64,000 nucleotides of DNA from Acrocarpospora catenulata (GTDB taxonomy: Bacteria; Actinomycetota; Actinomycetes; Streptosporangiales; Streptosporangiaceae). The notes below the pieces were generated by a model. The model saw only the letters and a list, made by a program, of their open reading frames with translations, was not told where the DNA came from and ran no database searches. How positions within the stretch are numbered: the stretch's first letter is position 1; each line of letters opens with the position of its first letter. Location of the stretch: positions 1-64,000 of the forward strand of contig NZ_JAHCST010000005.1 in assembly GCF_018476525.1 (NCBI RefSeq), in the 5' to 3' direction. This document shows positions 7,544-15,789 of this stretch, in pieces. The position numbers were made by a program, and so were the translations under genes.

Positions 7544-8447
7544 CGACAGCGATCCCGACGTACCCGCCACCCCGGTCACCGCCGGGCAAGTGGGGGCGCG
7601 CCGCGCGGTGGTGGGGCAGATGCTCCCGGTCACCACGATGGGTTCGCTCAACATCCCGAACGTCAACCCGCAGGCCGAGGGCCGTCCCGAGACGGCTGGG
7701 CCGTCCACCGCCGATCCGGAGCTGATCTTCACTGCCACCGGCCGCACCGTGCCGGAACAGCGGACCAGCGCGCCCTCCGAGATGCACCAGCGCCTCGCTC
7801 GTTCCCACACTCGTTCGCACGCCCATCCCGACGACGCTCAGGTGGTCAACGACGTGATTCCACACACCCGACAGTCGCCCGACCGGGCAGCCCTGGAGGA
7901 GGACCTCCGCAGAACCCGCGAGGAACTCGGCCAGACCGTGGCCGCCCTGGCCGCGAAAACCAACGTGAAAGCCCAGGTCAGATCCCGCGCCCAGGGGATG
8001 GCGGGCGGCGTCAGACGCCACCCCGCGGTCCTGTTCGCGGTGGCCGCCGTCATCACCGGCCTGACCGCCGGCCGCATGATCCAGCACCGCCGCATGAGCA
8101 CGGCCGCCACCGCCATGCCGCGTGGCCTCCCCGCCATGTTCCGCCGCCGTCCGTCGCGCTCGATCGAGTATGGCCGCGCGGCCGGGGCGCTCCGGCGGGG
8201 CAGAATCACCGCCCGCCGCCTGAGCCGCCGCACCCGCACCGGCTCGGCCCTGCGGCAGACCATGGCGAACGCCATGCCCACCGCCCCGACCCGCCAAGGC
8301 CTGACCGCCATGCTCCGCCGCAGGAGGCCCGTCCAGCAGCCCACCGGCATGCTGGGCAAGCTCACCGGCCGCACACCCGCCCGAATCCGACAGGTCATGA
8401 GCCGTTCCCGTTCGGGCGACATGAAGTCAATGGGCCGGATGAAGTAA
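7536..8447 (+). CDS. DUF3618-containing membrane-associated protein
   Basis: A protein of 303 aa. Residues about 112-155 match the DUF3618 pattern: LEEDLRRTREELGQTVAALA, then a segment VRRHPAVLFAVAAVITGLTA that is a single membrane helix. The rest is rich in Arg, Met and Pro and probably disordered. DUF3618 proteins regularly follow holin-X proteins in actinomycetes, and the 8-base overlap here fits. The function is unknown; a structural or stress role at the membrane is inferred from company only. Confidence 0.75.
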   Translation: MTDDSDPDVPATPVTAGQVGARRAVVGQMLPVTTMGSLNIPNVNPQAEGRPETAGPSTADPELIFTATGRTVPEQRTSAPSEMHQRLARSHTRSHAHPDDAQVVNDVIPHTRQSPDRAALEEDLRRTREELGQTVAALAAKTNVKAQVRSRAQGMAGGVRRHPAVLFAVAAVITGLTAGRMIQHRRMSTAATAMPRGLPAMFRRRPSRSIEYGRAAGALRRGRITARRLSRRTRTGSALRQTMANAMPTAPTRQGLTAMLRRRRPVQQPTGMLGKLTGRTPARIRQVMSRSRSGDMKSMGRMK

Positions 8448-8452
8448 CCCGC

Positions 8453-8468
8453 GTCACATAATTGTGAC
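8453..8468. promoter_or_regulatory. perfect palindrome abutting the lyase start
   Basis: GTCACATAATTGTGAC: 6-bp arms around TAAT, ending on the base before the GTG of the PL8 lyase gene. An operator occluding translation or transcription start of a leaderless message is plausible. The lyase gene has no recognisable ribosome binding site, which fits a leaderless transcript. It also lies 5 bases after the upstream stop and could act as a weak terminator. Confidence 0.45.
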
Positions 8469-10793
8469 GTGGGTGGTCCTTCCCGGCGGTTGCTTCTCCA
8501 GGTGGGTGCGGCTGCCGTGGCCGGGCTGGCGGGGGCGCTGGTGCCCGCCCGGGCGGCGCACACCCCGGATCGGTCGTTCATCGCGTTACGGCGTCAGTGG
8601 CGTGAGGTGTCCGCCGGGGCGGTGTTCGACCCGCGGGTGGAGCCGTACCGGACCAGGCTGGGCCGGCTGGGAGCGGCGGCCGGGCGGTTCCGGGAGACCA
8701 TGGCGTTCGCAGCCGGGGGGCTCTGGGCGGATCTGCCGTTCCCTTCCTTCATGGGGACGCCGCAGCGGTTGCGGACGATGGCCCAGGCGTACGTGCTGCC
8801 CGGCACGGGGGTGACCGGTGACTCCCGGTTGGGGGCGGCCGTCGCGCAGGGGATCGATCACTACCGGCGTACGGTCTACCCGGCAGGGGGTGACGCCTCC
8901 GGCAACTGGTGGCACTGGCAGATCGGCGTGCCCCGCTCGCTGCTGGACGCCGCGCTGCTCGTGGGCGGGCACGTCACCGAGCAGCAGAGCCGTGACCTGC
9001 GCGACTCCGTGGACCATTACGTCCCGGAATCTCTCCTGGGCCGTTACGGCGGCAACAGCACCGCCGCCAACCGGGTCGACCTCTGCCTGGTCATGCTGCT
9101 GCGCGCCATCCTGCGCGCCGACCCGGAGAAGGCGGATCTGGCGGTGTCCGCCCTCGCGCCGGTGTTCCGGTACGTCGAGGAAGGCGATGGCTTCTACCGG
9201 GACGGCTCCTTCATCCAGCATTCGACCATCCCCTACCAGGGCGCCTACGGTGCCACCCTGCTCGCCGGTCTGGCCACCCTCTTCGCCGTGCTGCGCGGCA
9301 CCCCCTGGGCGACAACCGACAACACCATCCACGACCTGGTCGAGAGGTCCTTCACGCCGTTCATCCACGACGGCGTCTGCATGGACCTCGTCCGCGGCCG
9401 GGGAATCAGCAGGGACCCCTTCGGCGACCACAAGGCCGGCCGCGAGATCGCCGCCTCGATCCTGCTGCTCGCCGAATCCGCCCCGGAACGAGCCCGCTGG
9501 CAGGCCGTGGTCAAGGGCTGGGCGCACCGCAACAAGCCCATGCTGGCCAAGGCCGAACGCACCGACCTGGCCTTCCACGCCCGCCTGTCCAGGGTCCTGA
9601 ACGACCCCGCCATCCCCGCCGCCACCGAGCCCACCGGCCACCACCTGATGCCGATGAGTGCCAGGGCCGTGCACCGCCGCCCCGGCTGGTGTGCCGCCCT
9701 CAGCATGGCCTCCGACCGGGTCGGCCACTACGAGCACGGCAACGGCGAGAACCTGCGCGGCTGGCACACCGGCTCCGGCATGCTCTACTGGTGGGCCGGC
9801 GGCCACGCCGACCAGTACTCCGACTCGTTCTGGCACACCGTCGACCCGTACCGGCTGCCCGGCACCACCGTCTCCACCCGCCCGCTGCCCGACGGCGCCG
9901 GTCCCGGCTGGGGGGACACCTGCCCGCCCGCGCGCTGGGTCGGCGGGGCCACCGACGGCGTCTACGCCGGCGTCGGCCAGCACCTCAACGGCTTCGAAAG
10001 CACCCTGGAGGCCTTCAAGTCCTGGTTCTTCCTGGACGACGCCGTGCTCTGCCTGGGCGCCGGCATCACCGCCGCCGACGACGTCCCCGTCGAGACCATC
10101 GTCGACAACCGCCGCACCACCACCCCGCCCGTCGTGAACGCCGCCGAAGGCTGGGCCCACCTCGCCGGTCACGGCGGCTACGTCTTCCTGCCCGGTACGG
10201 AGGCCGACCCCCCGGCCCCTGCGCTGCGAACCGGCCAGACCGTGCACCAACTCCGCGGCGGCACCCGTCTGCATACGCGCCACGACCGGCGCACCTCCGC
10301 GACGACCAGGGTCACCCGCGGTTACGCCACCTTCTGGCTCGACCACGGCACAAATCCGGCGTCCGCCGGATACGCGTACCTGCTCATGCCGGGCGCCACC
10401 CAGGCCGAGACCCGGGCCCGCGCCGCCCTTCCCGCCTGGGCTCGGATCCTCGCCAACACCTCCGCCCAGCAGGCCGTCCACGTTCCGTCCCTGGCGCTGA
10501 CCGCCGCCAACTTCTGGCTCGCGGGCACCGTCGGCGACCTCACCGCCTCCGCCCCGTGCGCCGTCCTCCTCCGCCAGTCCGGAACGGGCACGGCCGCCCT
10601 CACCGTCGCCGATCCCCGCCGCGACCTGACGACGCTCACCGTCACCTGGCGCCGGCCGGTGAGCGGCCTCATCCATGGCCACCCGCTGCTCGCCGCCCAC
10701 ACCACCGGCCCGGACCTCACCCTCACCTTCCGGGATCTCGACACCCACGCCGGCGCCTCGATCACCGTCACCGTCCAGACCGGCGTGGTCTAG
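8469..10793 (+). CDS. secreted polysaccharide lyase family 8 (hyaluronate/chondroitin/xanthan lyase type)
   Basis: A 774-residue secreted lyase that cleaves uronic-acid polysaccharides by beta-elimination. The N-terminus has a twin-arginine type signal (SRRLLLQVGAAAVAG, cleavage near ARAAH). The helical toroid includes NWWHWQIGVPRSLLDA and the catalytic region IQHSTIPYQGAYG, in which His251 and Tyr256 match the PL8 His/Tyr pair. The Asn-rich NSTAANRVD and the NGENLRGWHTGSG motif of the central beta-domain are also present. Family and domain order are clear; the exact substrate is not. It is a single gene converging on a methyltransferase gene with a 4-base overlap of the 3' ends. Confidence 0.9.
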   Translation: MGGPSRRLLLQVGAAAVAGLAGALVPARAAHTPDRSFIALRRQWREVSAGAVFDPRVEPYRTRLGRLGAAAGRFRETMAFAAGGLWADLPFPSFMGTPQRLRTMAQAYVLPGTGVTGDSRLGAAVAQGIDHYRRTVYPAGGDASGNWWHWQIGVPRSLLDAALLVGGHVTEQQSRDLRDSVDHYVPESLLGRYGGNSTAANRVDLCLVMLLRAILRADPEKADLAVSALAPVFRYVEEGDGFYRDGSFIQHSTIPYQGAYGATLLAGLATLFAVLRGTPWATTDNTIHDLVERSFTPFIHDGVCMDLVRGRGISRDPFGDHKAGREIAASILLLAESAPERARWQAVVKGWAHRNKPMLAKAERTDLAFHARLSRVLNDPAIPAATEPTGHHLMPMSARAVHRRPGWCAALSMASDRVGHYEHGNGENLRGWHTGSGMLYWWAGGHADQYSDSFWHTVDPYRLPGTTVSTRPLPDGAGPGWGDTCPPARWVGGATDGVYAGVGQHLNGFESTLEAFKSWFFLDDAVLCLGAGITAADDVPVETIVDNRRTTTPPVVNAAEGWAHLAGHGGYVFLPGTEADPPAPALRTGQTVHQLRGGTRLHTRHDRRTSATTRVTRGYATFWLDHGTNPASAGYAYLLMPGATQAETRARAALPAWARILANTSAQQAVHVPSLALTAANFWLAGTVGDLTASAPCAVLLRQSGTGTAALTVADPRRDLTTLTVTWRRPVSGLIHGHPLLAAHTTGPDLTLTFRDLDTHAGASITVTVQTGVV

Positions 10794-11563
10794 GGGAGGC
10801 CGACCACGAGGCGCAGGGAGCCGATGAACTCCGGCTGCTCGCGGAGATGGCCGAAGCGGGTGTCCCAGGCGCCGGTCTCCAGGTCGGTGCGGAGGCGTTC
10901 GACCGCGCGGGCCTCGGCTTCGGGGTCGACGAAGCCCCAGGCGGACTGGGAGCGGCGTACCGTCTCGTCGAGGAAGCGTTCCGGGCGGGCGTAGTACGCC
11001 TCGGTGAAGCCGTCCACGCAGTCGATGGGGATGGGGACCGGCTCGACGTGGGAGTTCGGGCCGATCCGTTCGGCGATCCAGGCGATGTCGGGGTAGCGGC
11101 GGCGTTCCGCGGCGATCAGTTCGGGCGCGTACTCGGCCAGCCAGAGCAGGTCGAGGGCGGTTCCGTCGAAGGTGAGGACGACGACCGGGCCGCGGGTGAC
11201 CCGGCGCAGCTCGCGCAGGCCCTTGTCGGCGTCGGACCACTGGTGCACGGTGACCGAGGCCAGGGCCGCGTCGAAGGCGCCGTCGTCGAACGGCAGGTCC
11301 TCGGCGGTGCCGCGGATCGCGGGAACCCGGTGCGGGGGGCGCTGGGCGCGCATGACCTCGGACGGTTCGACCGCGACGACGTACCGGTCCTCGGGTTCGT
11401 ATGATCCGGCGCCCGCCCCGACGTTGATCAGAGTGCGTCCGTTCCCGAGCGCCGCGTGCACCAGCGCGGCGATCCGGGGGTCGGTTCTGCGTTGTACGGC
11501 GTATCCGCGCCCGTGTGTCTCGTAGTCGAAGTCGCCTGCCAGGCCGGTGATCGAGTTCCGCAT
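10790..11563 (-). CDS. class I SAM-dependent methyltransferase
   Basis: A 257-residue protein with a methyltransferase domain of the type-11 kind. Motif I is LINVGAGAGSYEP (about residues 45-57), the acidic end of strand 2 is VVAVEPS, and motif II/III is LPFDDGAFDAALASVTVHQW. The substrate cannot be told from sequence. Its 3' end overlaps the convergent lyase gene by 4 bases. The start codon ATG gives the normal N-terminus for this group. Confidence 0.8.
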   Translation of the reverse strand: MRNSITGLAGDFDYETHGRGYAVQRRTDPRIAALVHAALGNGRTLINVGAGAGSYEPEDRYVVAVEPSEVMRAQRPPHRVPAIRGTAEDLPFDDGAFDAALASVTVHQWSDADKGLRELRRVTRGPVVVLTFDGTALDLLWLAEYAPELIAAERRRYPDIAWIAERIGPNSHVEPVPIPIDCVDGFTEAYYARPERFLDETVRRSQSAWGFVDPEAEARAVERLRTDLETGAWDTRFGHLREQPEFIGSLRLVVGLP

Positions 11564-11588
11564 GGCCCCAGCCTAGGCGCGGAGTGGA

Positions 11589-13151
11589 TCAGGGCTGGGG
11601 CGCGGTGCCCGACGGTTGTCCGGTTCGATCTGGTGCCGATGGGGCTTCCCGGTTGGCTCGGGTGACGTGTGTTCCGGTCGTGCGTGCCGACCGGGCTTGG
11701 GCGGCTCGGGCGATGTTGCCGGGCATGCGGCCGAAGATCAGGCGGTGGAACGGGGCGATGCTGAGCCAGTAGAGGTGGCCGAGCAGGCCGTGCGGGTGGA
11801 ACAGCGCCCGCTGGCGGTAGACCGTCCTGCCCGGTTCGCGGCCTGGTTCCGCCGAGAGTTCGAGCCAGGCCAGGCCAGGGAGGCGCATTTCGGCCCGGAG
11901 CCGGAGCAGCCGTCCCGGCTGGATCTCCTCCACTCGCCAGAAGTCGACGGTGTCGCCCACCCGGAGGCGGTCCGGATCCCGGCGCCCCCGCCGCAGGCCC
12001 ACCCCGCCCATCAGGCGGTCGATGAGTCCGCGGATCCGCCAGGCGGTCGGCAGCGAGTACCACCCGTTCGCGCCGCCGATCCCGGTGATCACCCGCCAGA
12101 CCGCGCCGGGCGGGGCGGCCACCTCGCGGGTGCGCTCGTCGGTGTACAGGCTGCCGCCCGCCCAGGCGGGGTCGGTCGGCAGGGGGTCGCTGGGCGCCCC
12201 GGGTGTCGAGGCCGAGGACCAGCGGGTGGCCACGTCCGCCTGCTTGACGCGCCGCAGCGCCAGCCGTACCGCCTCGTCGAAGTCGATCAACCCGTCCGGA
12301 GGGTCCGGAACGTATTGGGAAATGTCGTGTTCTGTGCATACGGCCTCGTGCCGCAGGGACTCCACCAGCGGACGGGCGATGTTCGCGGGCACCGGCGTGA
12401 CGAGACCCACCCACTGGCTGGACAGCCAGGGCGTGAGCACGGGCACCGGAATGATCACCCGTTGCGGCAGCCCGGCCGCCGCCGCGTACCGCCGCATCAT
12501 CTCGCCATAGGTGAGCACGTCGGGACCGCCGATGTCGAACGCCCGGTTCACCGTGCCCGGGACCGACGCCCAGCCCACCAGGTACCGCAACGTGTCCCGG
12601 ATCGCGATCGGCTGCGTCGGGCTGCTCACCCACTTCGGCGTCGTCATCACCGGCAGCCGCTCGGTCAGGTACCGCAACATCTCGAACGACGCCGATCCAG
12701 AGCCGATGATCATCGCCGCCCGCAGCACCACCGCCGGCGTCCTCGCCCGCAGGAAGATGTCCCCGACCTCACCCCGCGAGGCCATGTGCGCCGACAGCTT
12801 CTCCCGCGACCGCGTCAGCCCCCCGAGGTAGACGATCCTGCCCACGCCCACCGCGTCCGCCGCCTCGGCGAACGCCATGGCCGCCCATCGATCCCGCTCC
12901 GCGAACCGTCGCCCGCCGCCCATCGAGTGCACCAGGTAGTAGGCCACCTTTGCCCCGCTCAGCGCCCGCCGCATCGCCTCGGCGTCGGTGACGTCCCCCG
13001 CCCGTACCCGCACCTGCCGTACCCACGGGTAGTCCCGCAGCCGCTCCGGCCGCCGCACCACACACGTAACGTCATGTCCCGCCGCGATCAACTCGGGCAC
13101 CAACCGACCACCCACGTACCCGGTGGCCCCCGTCACCAGCACGTTCGCCAT
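11589..13151 (-). CDS. NAD(P)-binding SDR fused to DUF2867
   Basis: A protein of about 520 aa. The N-terminal half is an atypical short-chain dehydrogenase/NmrA-like Rossmann domain (VLVTGATGYVGGRLVPEL at the start, then ISDTL-like sugar-epimerase features). The C-terminal half, from about residue 350, is DUF2867, ending near the WLSIAPFHRLIFGRMPG segment typical of that domain. The fusion is common in actinobacteria; the reaction is unknown. ATG at 13151 is preferred to the GTG two codons upstream. Leftward gene, 25 bases upstream of the methyltransferase gene, so possibly co-transcribed. Confidence 0.82.
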   Translation of the reverse strand: MANVLVTGATGYVGGRLVPELIAAGHDVTCVVRRPERLRDYPWVRQVRVRAGDVTDAEAMRRALSGAKVAYYLVHSMGGGRRFAERDRWAAMAFAEAADAVGVGRIVYLGGLTRSREKLSAHMASRGEVGDIFLRARTPAVVLRAAMIIGSGSASFEMLRYLTERLPVMTTPKWVSSPTQPIAIRDTLRYLVGWASVPGTVNRAFDIGGPDVLTYGEMMRRYAAAAGLPQRVIIPVPVLTPWLSSQWVGLVTPVPANIARPLVESLRHEAVCTEHDISQYVPDPPDGLIDFDEAVRLALRRVKQADVATRWSSASTPGAPSDPLPTDPAWAGGSLYTDERTREVAAPPGAVWRVITGIGGANGWYSLPTAWRIRGLIDRLMGGVGLRRGRRDPDRLRVGDTVDFWRVEEIQPGRLLRLRAEMRLPGLAWLELSAEPGREPGRTVYRQRALFHPHGLLGHLYWLSIAPFHRLIFGRMPGNIARAAQARSARTTGTHVTRANREAPSAPDRTGQPSGTAPQP

Positions 13152-13204
13152 GCCCACCAGCTTCCCATGCCGGATTTATCCCGTTACATCCAGCCCCTCG
13201 GCGA

Positions 13205-13870
13205 CTACTGCCCGTAGACGGGGAGCCGGACGCGACGGTGGGCCGGTCGCTCGATCTCGTCCACGACCGCGACGGCCAGATCCGCGTAGGAAAGGGTGCC
13301 CTCGTCCAGATATTCTTCCGCCCCGATCCGGTACTTGCCCGTACGCGGAAGGGCGGGCGACAGCCCGGCCGGTGGGGTCAGCATCAGCCAGTCGATCGAG
13401 GTGTCCGCCGCTCGCAGGTGGGTCAGGCCGTCCAGGTGGGCCTGGGCGAAGGGGCGGATTTCCGGCGGGAATACGGCGGGGTCGTCCATGACCAGGCCGC
13501 CCGATCGGGTGGGCAGGGTCGCGAACAGGCCGATGACCACGAGTCTGCGGCCGCCTGCCGCCGTGAGCCCGGTCAGCAGGACGTCGGCCGCCTTGACGAA
13601 GAAATCGGGGTCCAGAGTGGCGAAGCCCTGTTCGGGGCCGGAGAACGGGGACACCGCGTGGACGGCGGCGTCGGCGCCGTGGAGGGCGCCGGCCACGGCG
13701 GACCCGTCCGTCACGTCGGCCTGGCGTAAGGTGACCCGATCCGCGGCCAGATCCTGGTGGCGGGTCGGGTCGCGTACCGCCGCCACCACCCGGTGCCCTC
13801 GTGCCACCGCCTCGGCGACTACCGCACGACCGGCTCGCCCGCCTGCTCCGAACACTGTGATCACGCTCAT
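13205..13870 (-). CDS. NAD(P)H-binding oxidoreductase (SDR/NmrA-like), HxlR-linked
   Basis: A 221-residue Rossmann-fold protein: MSVITVFGAGGRAGRAVVAE dinucleotide-binding loop at the start, and a later GLTAAGGRRLVVIGLFAT strand. Resembles the biliverdin-reductase-B/YwnB group of small NAD(P)-dependent reductases. Transcribed away from the HxlR gene, 62 bases apart, the usual layout for a redox- or aldehyde-responsive regulator and its target. ATG at 13870 is chosen because it starts directly at the Rossmann strand. Confidence 0.82.
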   Translation of the reverse strand: MSVITVFGAGGRAGRAVVAEAVARGHRVVAAVRDPTRHQDLAADRVTLRQADVTDGSAVAGALHGADAAVHAVSPFSGPEQGFATLDPDFFVKAADVLLTGLTAAGGRRLVVIGLFATLPTRSGGLVMDDPAVFPPEIRPFAQAHLDGLTHLRAADTSIDWLMLTPPAGLSPALPRTGKYRIGAEEYLDEGTLSYADLAVAVVDEIERPAHRRVRLPVYGQ

Positions 13871-13880
13871 GACCAGGACG

Positions 13881-13895
13881 GTATCCACGGGATAC
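13881..13895. promoter_or_regulatory. candidate HxlR operator
   Basis: GTATCC, ACG, GGATAC: 6-bp inverted repeat in the 62-base divergent interval, followed by GGTTACC and another GATACC. Placement between an HxlR regulator and its divergent reductase makes it the likely binding site for both promoters. Confidence 0.45.
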
Positions 13896-13932
13896 TGGTT
13901 ACCTCAACGATACCGGCCTAGACTTGCGGGCC

Positions 13933-14295
13933 ATGGCCGAGCCGCTGGATCCCGACATGTTCCACCCGATGTGCCCGTCCAGCGCGTTGCCCTTCCAGAT
14001 CGGTGACAAGTGGACGGGCATGATCGTGCTCTGCCTGGCCGGCGGTCCCCGCCGTTTCACCGAACTCCGGGTGCCGCTGCGCGCGATCACCCCCAAAGTG
14101 CTTTCGCAGACCCTGCGGACGATGTGCCGCGACGGCCTGGTCACCCGTACCGCCTATGACGAGAACCCGCCCCGGGTCGAGTACGAGCTCACCGAGCTGG
14201 GCCGGAGCCTGCTGGTGCTGATCGACGCGGTCCGCGAGTGGAGCGATCAGTACCTGCCCGCGATCCTCGCCGCCCGGGAGAGCCACCAGGTGTAG
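13933..14295 (+). CDS. HxlR-family transcriptional regulator
   Basis: A 120-residue winged-helix regulator. The HxlR signature is clear: a Cys near the N-terminus (MFHPMCPSS), then IGDKWTGMIVLCLAGGPRRFTEL, KVLSQTLRTMCRDGLV and YELTELGRSL. N-terminal cysteines in this family often sense electrophiles or oxidants. It probably controls the divergent reductase gene. The ATG at 13933 lacks a clear ribosome binding site, so the message may be leaderless; a TTG at 13924 is an alternative. Confidence 0.88.
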   Translation: MAEPLDPDMFHPMCPSSALPFQIGDKWTGMIVLCLAGGPRRFTELRVPLRAITPKVLSQTLRTMCRDGLVTRTAYDENPPRVEYELTELGRSLLVLIDAVREWSDQYLPAILAARESHQV

Positions 14296-14330
14296 CCCGA
14301 TCCGCCCACTCGCGAGGTGGGCGGATCGGG
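14296..14330. terminator. bidirectional terminator hairpin
   Basis: Perfect 14-bp stem, CCCGATCCGCCCAC with its complement at 14317-14330, and a 7-base loop. It lies immediately after the HxlR stop and before the convergent GH16 stop, so it can serve both genes. Confidence 0.8.
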
Positions 14331-14340
14331 AATCAGGCGG

Positions 14341-15564
14341 CTAGGAGCGGGTCCACTTCTGGTTGGAGGTGCCGGCGCAGTCCCAGAGTTGCAGGCGGGC
14401 GCCGTTGGCCGGGTTGAGGTCGACGATGTCCACGCAGCGGTTGGCGGCGATGTTGACCAGGTCGCCGGCCCCGCTGAGGGTGAAGCGCTGGGCGCTGGTG
14501 CCGTTGCAGGTGTAGAGCTGGATGGCGGTGCCGTTGGCGGTGCCGGCCGCCGCCGCGTCCATGCACTTGCCCATCGCGCGGACCGTGCCGTCGGCGTTGA
14601 CGGACCACTGCTGGGCGACCGTGCCGTTGCAGTCGTACATCTGGAGCTGGGCGCGGTCCACGGGGTTGGCGGCGGGGATGTCGATGCACTTGCCGTTCAT
14701 GGCGGAGCGGAGCGCGTTGCCGCCGCCGCCGTCGGGCGTCCAGGCCGAGACCCGGACCCAGTCGATCAGCATGGTCTGCGGGAAGGCGGTGCTGGCGTTC
14801 GGGCTGCCCGGCCAGTTACCGCCCACCGCCACGTTGAAGATCATGAAGAACGGGTGGTCGAACACCCACTGGTTGCCGCGGATGTTGGACGGGGTGACCC
14901 GGAAGTACTCCGAGCCGTCGAGGTACCAGACGATCAGGTTGGGGGACCAGTCCACCCGGTAGGTGTGGAACGCGTCGGCCAGCGGCGCCCCGACGGTACG
15001 GCTGCCGCCCACGCCACTGCCCCCCGAGTAACCGGGGCCGTGCACCGTGCCGTACACGGTGTTGGGCTGGCTGCCCACGTTCTCCATGATGTCGATCTCA
15101 CCGGTGGTCGGCCAGTTGTTGCCGCCCAGCATCCAGAAGGCCGGCCAGATGCCCTGGCCCCGGGGGATCTTGATGCTGGCCTCGAACCGCCCGTACGCCT
15201 GGGTGAACCGGTCGGCGGTGAGGATGCGGCCCGAGGTGTACTGGCAGGTGCCGTAGTGGCACTGGAAGTTGGACGGGTTCTCCTTCCGTGCGGTGATGGC
15301 CAGGTGTCCCTGGCCGTCGTGGTACACGTTCCGCGTGGTGTTGGTGTAGTACTGCAACTCGTTGTTGCCCCACCCACCGCCGCCGACGTCGAACTTCCAC
15401 TTGGAACCGTCGATCGGGGCTCCGGAGGCGGCGTTGAACTCGTCCGACCAGGTGACCGGGCCGATGGCGGCCGAGGCCGGCGTGGCGCTTGTCAGTGCGA
15501 CCAGTGCGGTGGCCAGCGTGACGGCCGCGGTGGCGACCGTCAGGAGGAGGCGGGGTTTGCGCAT
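14341..15564 (-). CDS. secreted GH16 beta-glucanase with C-terminal CBM13 lectin domain
   Basis: A 407-residue secreted hydrolase. A Sec signal peptide (MRKPRLLLTVATAAVTLATA, cleavage near PASAA) is followed by a GH16 domain. The catalytic motif is EIDIME (Glu156, Asp158, Glu161), which is the laminarinase type (beta-1,3-glucan). From about residue 280 there is a ricin-type beta-trefoil, CBM13, with repeated Gln-x-Trp motifs (QQWSV, NQKW). GGAGG sits just upstream of the ATG at 15564; the frame extends further upstream without a signal. Likely function: degrading fungal or plant beta-glucan outside the cell. A nested palindrome lies about 90 bases upstream. Confidence 0.93.
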   Translation of the reverse strand: MRKPRLLLTVATAAVTLATALVALTSATPASAAIGPVTWSDEFNAASGAPIDGSKWKFDVGGGGWGNNELQYYTNTTRNVYHDGQGHLAITARKENPSNFQCHYGTCQYTSGRILTADRFTQAYGRFEASIKIPRGQGIWPAFWMLGGNNWPTTGEIDIMENVGSQPNTVYGTVHGPGYSGGSGVGGSRTVGAPLADAFHTYRVDWSPNLIVWYLDGSEYFRVTPSNIRGNQWVFDHPFFMIFNVAVGGNWPGSPNASTAFPQTMLIDWVRVSAWTPDGGGGNALRSAMNGKCIDIPAANPVDRAQLQMYDCNGTVAQQWSVNADGTVRAMGKCMDAAAAGTANGTAIQLYTCNGTSAQRFTLSGAGDLVNIAANRCVDIVDLNPANGARLQLWDCAGTSNQKWTRS

Positions 15565-15653
15565 GGATACCTCCGGTCTGGGGTCCGCGGTCAGGCGCGG
15601 ACCCGTGTTCTGGGGGATCTCAGCGGGCCGGGACCGCGTCTGACCCGGTGCGA

Positions 15654-15689
15654 GGTTACTTTCACCTCTTAAATTAAGAGGATGTAACC
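15654..15689. promoter_or_regulatory. nested palindrome between GH16 and epimerase genes
   Basis: The inner element CCTCTTAA-A-TTAAGAGG (15665-15681) is perfect. Outer arms GGTTAC (15654-15659) and GTAACC (15684-15689) enclose it. AT-rich centre in GC-rich DNA, midway in a divergent interval: probably an operator for a repressor acting on one or both genes. It does not match the CebR-type site of actinomycete cellulase genes. Confidence 0.6.
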
Positions 15690-15789
15690 CTGTGGTGACA
15701 TAGCTTGTCAATAGGAAGGTTTCCTTTTAATTGGCTTTGCGGGGGCGTGGCAGGATTCGTACCAGATCAGCACCGCTGTCAGGAGAACC

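Noticed and set aside
8586-11240. Long minus-strand frame opposite the PL8 lyase gene
   Set aside because: Low-complexity Gly/Val/Arg translation opposite a gene with clear PL8 motifs; a codon-bias artefact.
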